Of a stretch of 64,000 nucleotides of DNA, positions 25,733-32,358 are shown one piece after another (within the stretch, counting starts at the first letter, position 1; each line of letters opens with the position of its first letter). The notes beneath the pieces were generated by a model that saw nothing but the letters and a program-made list of their open reading frames with translations, was not told the DNA's origin and ran no database searches. Origin of the DNA: DASPGQ01 sp035457705 (GTDB lineage Bacteria; Acidobacteriota; Vicinamibacteria; Marinacidobacterales; SMYC01); the NCBI GenBank assembly GCA_035457705.1, contig DATIBD010000114.1:110363-174362 (forward strand). The letters are read 5' to 3'. The translations under genes and the position numbers were made by a program.

Positions 25733-26151
25733 CCATCACCTCGGGGGATGACGATGGGCTCGACCAGCCCCACCGTGAATCTCGCACCCTCCCGCGCCGT
25801 GGCCGCGTCGTCTTGGGAGTAGAAGTCTGAGGGGATCAGGTCCTCGGCACCGTAGAAGGCCAACTCTCGGTCGCGCCTCAACTCCTTGGATATTTCGGCG
25901 AGCCGTTCCAGGTCCGGTTCGAGGACGGCGGGCAACCGATGCCTTTCGGCGAGGAGGATGTCCGAGACGTCGTGGATTCGAGGCGCCTCCACACCGCACG
26001 ACCGGAGAAGGCCTTTGAGTGCGAGCTCCACAGCCTCCTGGGATTCACTGACGACGTCGGCCCAGCTCTCGCCTTCGAACAAGGCGTCTATGGCGCGCAG
26101 CCGAACGGCAGCGCGCCGCACGTAATCACGGGCAAGCTCGCGATTTCGCAT
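25729..26151 (-). CDS. HEPN domain protein, likely toxin partner of MNT
   Basis: The 140-residue all-helical protein matches the PF05168-type HEPN pattern: LARDYVRRAAVRLRAIDALFE, then WADVVSESQEAVELALKGLLRSCGV and APRIHDVSDILL. In HEPN-MNT pairs the HEPN protein is an RNase-like toxin that is neutralised, often through AMPylation, by its MNT partner. A classical R-x4-6-H motif is not obvious; RSCGVEAPRIH provides an Arg and His with wider spacing. The ATG at 26151 lies 2 bases after the MNT stop, and an in-frame GTG at 26157 overlaps that stop, so translation is coupled. GAGG lies 10 bases upstream. Confidence 0.75.
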   Translation of the reverse strand: MRNRELARDYVRRAAVRLRAIDALFEGESWADVVSESQEAVELALKGLLRSCGVEAPRIHDVSDILLAERHRLPAVLEPDLERLAEISKELRRDRELAFYGAEDLIPSDFYSQDDAATAREGARFTVGLVEPIVIPRGDG

Positions 26152-26153
26152 CG

Positions 26154-26732
26154 TCACGCAACCTCGGCCCAATAGGGCTGACCGTGAACGAGCTTCCGCA
26201 CGATGCGGCCGGCGACGATGTCGTGCCGGACCCGAACCAGTCGGGCGGATAGCCTCATGCCCCGTTCGAACAGTACGACGCCGTCGACAGCGACCTCACA
26301 CCATAGACCTGAGACCGTCGCCTCGGACGGTGGCAGGTGGACGAAGTGTGGCTCCACGATCTGGCTTCCCCAATGGATGGGAGTCTCATCCCAGGTTCGG
26401 TAGAGCGTCCGAGTGAGCGCGACCTCATTTTCAACCACCACCAGCACATCGACGTCCGAGGCTTCCGACAGCTCGCCTCGAGCCCAGGATCCGAAGGCGG
26501 CCACCCCCAAGAGCCGCTCACCGAACAACGTCGCGGCCCGCTCGACGACACTCGCGGCTCCCGCGTAAGCGCTCGGGCTCCCGATCGGCAGAACGAGCCT
26601 GCCAGCGCAGTAGTCGTTCAATGATATCCCTGCGTCGGCCGCGGCCTCCCTCAGGGCCGCGTGAACACCTGGGCGAATCCGAAGCACGAACCGGCCCGAC
26701 GCTTTTGGGGACGATGCTCGAGCGCGCTTCAT
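26154..26732 (-). CDS. RHH/HicB-like DNA-binding domain fused to MNT nucleotidyltransferase
   Basis: The 192-residue protein has two parts. Residues 12-48 (SGRFVLRIRPGVHAALREAA, then DAGISLNDYCAGRLV) match the ribbon-helix-helix segment of HicB-type antitoxins. Residues about 60-185 form a minimal nucleotidyltransferase with GSWARGELSEASDVDVLVVV, containing the GS-x-ARG motif at 81-86 and metal-binding Asp93 and Asp95. Antitoxin MNT proteins normally lack a DNA-binding domain, so this fusion would give the antitoxin its own operator recognition. It is coupled to the HEPN gene downstream. A palindrome covers its translation start and probably is its operator. It may belong to the same transcript as the endonuclease III-like gene. 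Confidence 0.75.
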   Translation of the reverse strand: MKRARASSPKASGRFVLRIRPGVHAALREAAADAGISLNDYCAGRLVLPIGSPSAYAGAASVVERAATLFGERLLGVAAFGSWARGELSEASDVDVLVVVENEVALTRTLYRTWDETPIHWGSQIVEPHFVHLPPSEATVSGLWCEVAVDGVVLFERGMRLSARLVRVRHDIVAGRIVRKLVHGQPYWAEVA

Positions 26733-26760
26733 AGTATCACTTGTCTCTTAGATGATACTA
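26732..26760 (-). promoter_or_regulatory. Inverted repeat, candidate operator of the RHH-MNT gene
   Basis: TAGTATCA (26732-26739) and TGATACTA (26753-26760) are a perfect 8-base inverted repeat with 13 bases between. The arm centres are 21 bases apart, two helical turns on the same face of DNA, as expected for a dimer-of-dimers of ribbon-helix-helix proteins. It spans the upstream stop codon, the ribosome-binding region and the first base of the MNT start codon. There is no T run, so a terminator is less likely. Confidence 0.5.
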
Positions 26761-27438
26761 CATTTCTGCCCAATAACGGCAGCTCTCCCGAATGGGGCAC
26801 GCCTCGCACAGCGGCGCGGAGCGCTTGCAGAGCTCCTGACCATGTCGTCTCAGGAGCTCTCGCGCCCGAACGAGCCACGGAGCGCTCTTGGTGATCTCTC
26901 GCTCGACCGCGTCGCGAACTGCCCGATAAGTCTTCGCGTAGCTCTTCTCCTCCTCGCCGTAGCCGAGCCGAAGCAAGACGCGGAGGCCGTTGGACTCGAG
27001 GGCAAAAAGAGGACGAGCACCGCAGAGCAAGAGAATCTTCTCGGCGCCGGGCGCTCCTATGGACGGAAATCGCCGCAGAGCTTTGAGCGCCTGATCGAGC
27101 GGGAGCTCGAGCACGCGATCGAGCTTTCCGTCGAACTCTTTCACCGCCCTCTGGGCGATCTCGCGTAGAACGATGACCCGTCTTTCCGGATGCATCCCTC
27201 CCATGGCGGCAATCGTGTGGAGCACGTCATCCGAGGCGGCGAGGATGTCTCGGGGAACGGTGCCAACTCTCTGTTTCAGAGCCCGGAAGGCGTCGCGGCG
27301 ACGCTCGTCACTTACCAGGTACGCGACGTTCTCCCACAGGACGAGCTCGAACGGGCCTCTTGCGGGATTCGGCGAAGGACGCCCGTACGCTTTCTCGAGC
27401 CGGTCGAGCACGGCCGAAAGCCTCGTCTTCGCGGGCAT
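26758..27438 (-). CDS. Endonuclease III-like HhH-GPD protein with 4Fe-4S site and altered catalytic residues
   Basis: The 226-residue protein has the HhH-GPD core (FPSIGAPGAEKILLL, about 124-138). Its C-terminal iron-sulfur loop has C204, C211, C214 and C220 (C-x6-C-x2-C-x5-C), as in Nth and MutY. The catalytic lysine of Nth (GxGRKTA) is replaced by Pro130. The catalytic aspartate in VDTHV aligns with Glu148 in LESNGL. Nth needs both residues for glycosylase/lyase activity, so this may be a non-standard glycosylase or only a damage binder. The ATG at 27438 was chosen to fit the family start. It is divergent from the dipeptidase by 40 bases. Confidence 0.75.
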   Translation of the reverse strand: MPAKTRLSAVLDRLEKAYGRPSPNPARGPFELVLWENVAYLVSDERRRDAFRALKQRVGTVPRDILAASDDVLHTIAAMGGMHPERRVIVLREIAQRAVKEFDGKLDRVLELPLDQALKALRRFPSIGAPGAEKILLLCGARPLFALESNGLRVLLRLGYGEEEKSYAKTYRAVRDAVEREITKSAPWLVRARELLRRHGQELCKRSAPLCEACPIRESCRYWAEM

Positions 27439-27449
27439 GATGACGTTGC

Positions 27450-27460
27450 CGGTACAATAC
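27450..27460. promoter_or_regulatory. Symmetric -10-like element between divergent genes
   Basis: GTACAATAC holds TACAAT on the plus strand (27453-27458) and its complement, with a TATTGT hexamer, on the minus strand, inside the inverted repeat GGTA-CAA-TACC. With only 40 bases between the two start codons it could drive both the dipeptidase and the endonuclease III-like gene. No good -35 box was found on either side. Confidence 0.3.
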
Positions 27461-27478
27461 CGCGGCCGGAGGTCAGCC

Positions 27479-28783
27479 ATGAAAGCGGTAACGGTTGCGA
27501 TCGTGGTCGGGAGCTCGGTCGTGGCATCGGCGCAGACGCCGTCGCCCGAGTTGCTCGATCGCGTGAGTCGGTTGCTCCAGGAGGTGCCCCTCATCGACGG
27601 GCACAACGATCTTCCCAGCTCTCTCCTCGACGCCGCCGCCGGGGATCTCGAACGGATCGATCTCCGTGATGTTCAAGTAGAGATGCCCGCCGATCTCCCG
27701 CGACTGCGCGAGGGAATGCTGGGCGGGCAGTTCTGGTCGGCCTATGTGGATGTTTCCTTCATGCTGGAAGGCACGGCGCTCCGGCAAGTCCTGCGCGAGA
27801 TCGACATGATTTACCGCCTCGTGGCTCGCTACCCCGAGCTCGAGCTCGCTCGGACGGCGGACGACGTCGTTCGTCTTCATCGCGAGGGGAAGATCGCGTC
27901 TCTCATCGGCATCGAAGGCGGCCATGCCATCGAGGGCTCGCTCGCCGCCCTGCGCATGGTGCATGCTCTCGGCGCGCGCTACATGACACTCACTCATTTC
28001 CTGACGACCGATTGGGCCGATTCCGCCACCGATTTCGCCCGGCACGGAGGGCTCACCGAGTTCGGCGAGGAGGTGGTGCGCGAGATGAACCGGCTCGGCA
28101 TGTTCGTGGATCTCTCCCACGTGAGCGCGGATACGATGAAGGATGCTCTCAGGGTGAGCAGCGCACCGGTGATCTTCTCGCACTCCAGCGCTCGAGCCTT
28201 GAACGCCCATCCTCGAAACGTCCCCGACGACGTTCTCCGTCTCGTAGCGGAGAACGGCGGCGTCGTCATGGTGAACTTCATCCCGGGTTACATCGTGCCC
28301 ACGCCCGAGTCGGCCCGTAGCGGGCTCGGGCCGGAGATGGGGCTTTCGGCCGACGAGCCTCTCTGGGCGCGACGTCGCGACGAGGTCGCGGAGTCGCTCA
28401 GGGCCGAGCTCGATGACGTACGGGAAATCGACCGAAGGCTCCAGGACTGGGTGTCGCGAAACCCGCCACCGCGCGGAACCCTTGCCGACGTCGCCGACCA
28501 TATCGACCACATCAGGAAAGTTGCGGGGATCGACCACGTGGGTCTAGGCTCCGACTATTACGATGCCGGAGGACCTTCCATGGCGGAGGGGCTCGACGAC
28601 ATCACCCGGTTTCCCGCCCTTCTCGCCGAGCTTCTCGAGCGCGGCTACACCGACGATGAGGTAAAGAAGGTCGCGGGGCTCAATCTCCTGCGGGCGATGC
28701 GCGAGATGGAGCAAGTCGCCGACACGCTTCAGCGCGAGCGCTCACCGGGTCTATCCGAGCTGTCCCCGGTTCGGGCGCGATGA
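27479..28783 (+). CDS. Secreted membrane dipeptidase (peptidase M19)
   Basis: The 434-residue enzyme has a signal peptide (MKAVTVAIVVGSSVVASAQ) and M19 metal-site motifs: VPLIDGHNDLP (His, Asp), SLIGIEGGHAIEG (bridging Glu), IFSHSSARALNAHPRNVPD (His) and HVGLGSDYYDAGG (Asp). Renal-dipeptidase-type enzymes cleave dipeptides, including D-containing ones, with two zinc ions. The exported location suggests scavenging of peptides or cell-wall fragments. GGAGG precedes the ATG. No transporter is coupled to it here. Confidence 0.9.
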   Translation: MKAVTVAIVVGSSVVASAQTPSPELLDRVSRLLQEVPLIDGHNDLPSSLLDAAAGDLERIDLRDVQVEMPADLPRLREGMLGGQFWSAYVDVSFMLEGTALRQVLREIDMIYRLVARYPELELARTADDVVRLHREGKIASLIGIEGGHAIEGSLAALRMVHALGARYMTLTHFLTTDWADSATDFARHGGLTEFGEEVVREMNRLGMFVDLSHVSADTMKDALRVSSAPVIFSHSSARALNAHPRNVPDDVLRLVAENGGVVMVNFIPGYIVPTPESARSGLGPEMGLSADEPLWARRRDEVAESLRAELDDVREIDRRLQDWVSRNPPPRGTLADVADHIDHIRKVAGIDHVGLGSDYYDAGGPSMAEGLDDITRFPALLAELLERGYTDDEVKKVAGLNLLRAMREMEQVADTLQRERSPGLSELSPVRAR

Positions 28784-28832
28784 ACCCAAATGGCTGGGCT
28801 CAATCGAGTGGAACGGGGCGGCGCGTCCGTTC

Positions 28833-28850
28833 ACAGTTGACAGTCAATAG
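28833..28850. repeat. Copy of short dispersed repeat (family 3)
   Basis: ACAGTTGACAGTC followed by AATAG repeats the sequence at 16160-16177, where ACAGTTGACAGTC is followed by GACAG. Both copies lie between genes. Similar CAGTTGACAGT-type words are common in some genomes; their function is not known. Confidence 0.3.
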
Positions 28851-28864
28851 TCGAGAAGACCTCT

Positions 28865-29689
28865 CTACTCTTCGGTTCGGACCGATCCTAGAGCGTCGCG
28901 GATGGGGGCGAGTGTTGCCCTCAACGATTCGCGGGGAACCGAATCGAGGTAACGCCCGACGATCCATCGGAAGCCAAGGGGGACCGAGCGGCTGAGGCTG
29001 ACCGACTCGCACTCGACGAGGACACCGCCGTCTTCTTCTTTGAATCGCCAGTAAGAGTTCAGGCGCCAAAGGAAGCCGCGATCCTCTGAGATCGACTTTT
29101 CCCTTTCCGCTTCGGTCCCCGCCGCGGCGATCTCGGCGATTCGCGTGGAATGGCTCTGGCTCGAAACGCGCCCCTCGCCGTGTCTTCGGTACCGGACGGT
29201 ATGCTCGGTGTTGTAGTACACGGTGACGATCTTCTTGCGACGTAAGCGCAGATAGATGCAGAACTCGTCTCCGTCGTGCGAAACGAGCCGTGAGGCTTCC
29301 ACCTCATCGAAGTAACGATGTTGCTCGTCGTAATCCTGAATCCATCGCACCAGCTCGTCGAGTCGCACCCCGGGGACGAATACGCCACCGACCCAGTGGT
29401 GCACCATGCCATCCGGAACTTCGATCGACCTGCCGTCGCCATCCGTGGTGACGAGCTTGGCCGTGTAGACGTTCCCTTCGCTCATTACTCGCCGGGCCTC
29501 CGCCGCCTGAGCGGGCGGTAGAAAGTCCTGGACGAGGAAGCCGCTCCTGGATCCGAGCTCGTCCTCGATACGTCGCTCGGTAAGCTCCACGTAGTGGTCG
29601 AATGCCCGCAGCGTCTCGCGGTCAAGGGTGGCGGCATCCACGCTCGCGGCGATCCAAGCCCCCACAACGCAACCCAGTGCCTTCTTCAT
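28865..29689 (-). CDS. Secreted START/Bet v1-like protein of unknown function
   Basis: The 274-residue protein has a signal peptide (MKKALGCVVGAWIAASVDA) and a body with alternating beta strands and a long C-terminal helix, as in START/polyketide-cyclase folds. Examples are SIEVPDGMVHHWVGGVFVPG, FCIYLRLRRKKIVTVYYNTEH and the late GVLVECESVSLSRSVPLGFRWIVG. I cannot name a ligand. It lies 11 bases behind the LolA-like gene and ends the ABC operon, so it may bind a hydrophobic molecule handled by that system; this is inference from context. Confidence 0.6.
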   Translation of the reverse strand: MKKALGCVVGAWIAASVDAATLDRETLRAFDHYVELTERRIEDELGSRSGFLVQDFLPPAQAAEARRVMSEGNVYTAKLVTTDGDGRSIEVPDGMVHHWVGGVFVPGVRLDELVRWIQDYDEQHRYFDEVEASRLVSHDGDEFCIYLRLRRKKIVTVYYNTEHTVRYRRHGEGRVSSQSHSTRIAEIAAAGTEAEREKSISEDRGFLWRLNSYWRFKEEDGGVLVECESVSLSRSVPLGFRWIVGRYLDSVPRESLRATLAPIRDALGSVRTEE

Positions 29690-29700
29690 GTCTTCATGTC

Positions 29701-30333
29701 CTAGCCTTTGACTCGCTCCACGTCCGGGGGAAGGTCGATCTCGAATACTCCCTCGGGCAGCTTGCCGTCGACCTCGATCTCCGTGAGCGAGATCGTGATG
29801 ACACTCTGATTGGCCTCGCGGCAGCTCTGGCGTGCGGGAAGTCCGCTTCTAACGTCGAGCCACAAATCGATCTGCTCACAGTGCACCTCGGCGCCGGCTT
29901 TCGCTTGGAACCGAAGGTGGGTCCCGTCGATCTCTTCGACCGTGTAGTCACGTTCGAGCTGCCGCGCCGCCCCGGACGAGCCGGTGAGAAGCCCGGAGAA
30001 CAAGGCCTTCTTACCGCCCCCGGAGAGCGCCCCTTCGACCGCCTGCTTGATGCGGGGCTGGTAGAGGAGATAACCACCGTTGCTCGAAATCAGGATTCGT
30101 GTCTCCGGAGCGGTGATTTCCAGCCGCACTTTCGTCTCACCCCGTCGGCTTCGCTCGAGATACAGCCGACCCCGCTCGGCAGGGTCGTCGATACCGAGCT
30201 GGGGATAGGATTTGACCTGCTCGATCACGGCCGCAAGTCTGGAGACCTCTTGTTGACGCGCGCGCATCCTCGCGAAGAGATCACCCTCGTGCGACTGCGC
30301 CAGGACCAGAACCGAGAACAAGACCGCCGTCAT
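29701..30333 (-). CDS. LolA-like outer-membrane lipoprotein carrier/sorting protein
   Basis: The 210-residue protein has a signal peptide (MTAVLFSVLVLAQ) and the half-barrel pattern of LolA/LolB-like proteins. GETKVRLEITAPETRILISSNGGYLLYQPRIKQ is followed by DYTVEEIDGTHLRFQAKA and IDLWLDVRSGLPARQS. Such proteins carry lipoproteins or lipids through the periplasm. Its start overlaps the ATPase stop (ATGA). Together with a MacB-type ATPase and FtsX permease it forms a LolCDE-like transport set. The cargo is not known. Confidence 0.72.
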   Translation of the reverse strand: MTAVLFSVLVLAQSHEGDLFARMRARQQEVSRLAAVIEQVKSYPQLGIDDPAERGRLYLERSRRGETKVRLEITAPETRILISSNGGYLLYQPRIKQAVEGALSGGGKKALFSGLLTGSSGAARQLERDYTVEEIDGTHLRFQAKAGAEVHCEQIDLWLDVRSGLPARQSCREANQSVITISLTEIEVDGKLPEGVFEIDLPPDVERVKG

Positions 30334-31061
30334 GGCTCGATCCTTCCGTCTTTCATCAAAACGACCCGCTCCGCGGCATCGGCAACGTCGATGTCATGCG
30401 TGATGAGCACGATGCTCTGGCTGAGCTCCCGATGAACCCGCTTCAACGTCTCGAGCACGACGCTGGAGCTCTCCGAGTCGAGACTTCCCGTCGGCTCGTC
30501 AGCGAGCAGAATGGCTGGACGGTGGAGCACGGCACGGGCGAGCGCCACCCGCTGCTGCTCACCCCCGGAGAGCTCGAGGGGACGATGATCTCGTTTGCCC
30601 AGGATTCCGAGCATGGAGAGAATCTCGCGTCTCCGATCGGCACCGTGCCGGGCCTCGTTGCGCCCGAGCGAGATATGCTGCGCAAGACGCAAGTTTCCGT
30701 CCACCGTCAAGGTGGGCAAGAGGTTGTATCTCTGGAAAACGATGCCGAGCCGACGGCGTCTCAAGTCCGTACGCTCCGCATCGGTGAGCGACGAGAGAAC
30801 GGCACCTTCGATCAGCACTTTGCCCGAGGTGGGGCTCAGGAGCCCGCCGAACGCGTGGAGCAGAGTCGACTTTCCACAGCCCGATGGTCCCATGATGGCC
30901 ACGAACTCACCGGCCTCCACACGCAGGCTGACGCCGCGCAATGCTCGGACGTCGAGCTTACCCACACGATAGGACTTGGTGACCGTTACGGCTTCGAGAG
31001 CCGCGACTCGCTTAGGCGGTGTGGCCATTTCCACCTTCTGAGAGACGGCGATGCTATTCAT
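30330..31061 (-). CDS. ABC transporter ATP-binding protein (MacB/LolD type)
   Basis: The 243-residue ATPase has Walker A GPSGCGKST, signature ELSGGEQQR, Walker B ILLADEP and the H-loop ITHD. The early KSYRVGKLDVRALRGVSLRVEAGEF is typical of MacB/LolD subunits. It works with the FtsX-type permease encoded directly upstream, which it overlaps by 8 bases. GGAGG within the permease end gives a good ribosome site 9 bases before the ATG. It energises mechanotransmission-type export rather than classical uptake. Confidence 0.93.
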   Translation of the reverse strand: MNSIAVSQKVEMATPPKRVAALEAVTVTKSYRVGKLDVRALRGVSLRVEAGEFVAIMGPSGCGKSTLLHAFGGLLSPTSGKVLIEGAVLSSLTDAERTDLRRRRLGIVFQRYNLLPTLTVDGNLRLAQHISLGRNEARHGADRRREILSMLGILGKRDHRPLELSGGEQQRVALARAVLHRPAILLADEPTGSLDSESSSVVLETLKRVHRELSQSIVLITHDIDVADAAERVVLMKDGRIEP

Positions 31062-32172
31062 ACGACAGTGCCTCCACGGGATCTTGATGAGCCGCTTTGA
31101 GGGCGGGATAAAGCGCGCCGAGCGCGCCGCCGGCCAAGGCGAGGGCCGATGCGGCGAGTGTCAGCTCCCAGTCGAGGCGGACGACTAGCGAGGTTCCCGC
31201 GGTGATCGCCCAGCCCGTGGCGACAGCGGCACCGATTCCCAGAAGGATTCCCAGCCCGGCGACCATAAACACCTCCGATTCGATCAGCGCGACGATGAAC
31301 GCCTTCGATCCCCCCATCGACTTGAGGATTCCAATCTCTCGGGTTCGTTCGGTGATGGCTGTATAGAGCGAGAGAAAGACGGTGAGGCCGCTTATGAAAA
31401 CCGAGAGGGAGACCACAACGTTTAGGAACACGTCGAGGCTGGGCATACCCTGAGCCCACATTCCCGGAATGTCGCGGGTGAATACGATCTGATTTCCGGG
31501 GAACCGCGCCTCGATCCGGCGAGCGACGTCCTCGAGGTTTGCCTCCCGTTCCGTGCGGATGAGAATCCACGAGCAGCGTTCGTCGGCTCCAAGAAGCTCC
31601 TGCATACTCTCTAGCGACATCTTGATGCGGGCTCCCATCTCCGGACGGTACACGCCGACGACACGAAATTCGCGGCCGAGAAGCTCCATCGTCGAGCCGA
31701 GCGCGGCGTCGGGATCTCGGGCACGCTGGGGGTCGACCACGATCTCGTCGTGAGTCTCGGGCAGCCGACCCTGGAAGATAGCCAGCCCCGTGACTTCCGG
31801 GTAACCCGCGAGGTCACTGTCACCGGTGAATCGGACGCCTTCGATGAGCTCGAAGCCGATGCCCCGAGCTCCGCTCCGGACGTAACGCGCCACGGGCGTC
31901 GTCGCAGCGACGCCCTCGACTTCTCCAATCGCATTGGCATAAGCGATCGGAAGGGTTAGCGGCATCGTGGTCAAGCCGGCTCCCAGTCCTCCGGGCGGCA
32001 AGAAAAGGATCTCGGCCCGCAGATTCGCTTCGCGCTCGCCCGAGCTCGAAAGCATGCCCCGCGCGAGGCCGACCGTGACGAGAATCAAAACCACCGCGAG
32101 AGCGATGCCCACGACGCTCGCCAAAGTCCTGACGGGCCGGGCGATGAGATTCGTCAGCACCATCGACTTCAC
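31054..32172 (-). CDS. FtsX-like ABC permease
   Basis: The 372-residue protein has one N-terminal membrane helix (ASVVGIALAVVLILVTVGLA), a periplasmic MacB_PCD-type domain, then three helices. The first of these three (NVVVSLSVFISGLTVFLSLYTAITERTREIGILKSMG) carries the conserved cytoplasmic coupling motif TREIGILKSMGGS. It is a single-copy MacB/LolC-type subunit and probably acts as a homodimer. The GTG at 32172 was selected because AAGGAG lies 8 bases before it. It heads the permease-ATPase-LolA-START operon. Confidence 0.9.
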   Translation of the reverse strand: MKSMVLTNLIARPVRTLASVVGIALAVVLILVTVGLARGMLSSSGEREANLRAEILFLPPGGLGAGLTTMPLTLPIAYANAIGEVEGVAATTPVARYVRSGARGIGFELIEGVRFTGDSDLAGYPEVTGLAIFQGRLPETHDEIVVDPQRARDPDAALGSTMELLGREFRVVGVYRPEMGARIKMSLESMQELLGADERCSWILIRTEREANLEDVARRIEARFPGNQIVFTRDIPGMWAQGMPSLDVFLNVVVSLSVFISGLTVFLSLYTAITERTREIGILKSMGGSKAFIVALIESEVFMVAGLGILLGIGAAVATGWAITAGTSLVVRLDWELTLAASALALAGGALGALYPALKAAHQDPVEALSYE

Positions 32173-32289
32173 CAACCACGCTCCTTTCGAATCGAACCAG
32201 AGACCAAAGGAGCAAGAGACGTGCCAGGACAAAAGTTCACGTTCCGGGCCTCCTGCGCCGGTGTCGCGCTATCCTTCTGGTTCGCTGTA

Positions 32290-32305
32290 CTATCCGATCG
32301 GATAG
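32290..32305. promoter_or_regulatory. Perfect 16-base palindrome in divergent promoter region
   Basis: CTATCCGATCGGATAG is its own reverse complement. It lies between the divergent ABC permease (start 32172) and the FHA-sigma54 activator (start 32359). Perfect symmetry of this length in a divergent region suggests a dimeric regulator site. It also contains a central GATC, a possible target for the Dam-type methylase at 10238. Confidence 0.45.
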
Positions 32306-32358
32306 GCGCCGGAGGACGGTTCCCCCGTCCCGTCAGGTCGCCTAAGGTCCGGTACATC

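Noticed and set aside
26732..26760. Rho-independent terminator for the endonuclease III-like gene
   Set aside because: The stem is AT-rich with a 13-base loop and is not followed by T residues; an operator fits better.
27473..28537. A 354-codon minus-strand frame over the dipeptidase
   Set aside because: It is the shadow of the M19 dipeptidase and has no recognisable motifs, with a composition rich in His, Arg and Glu typical of antisense frames.
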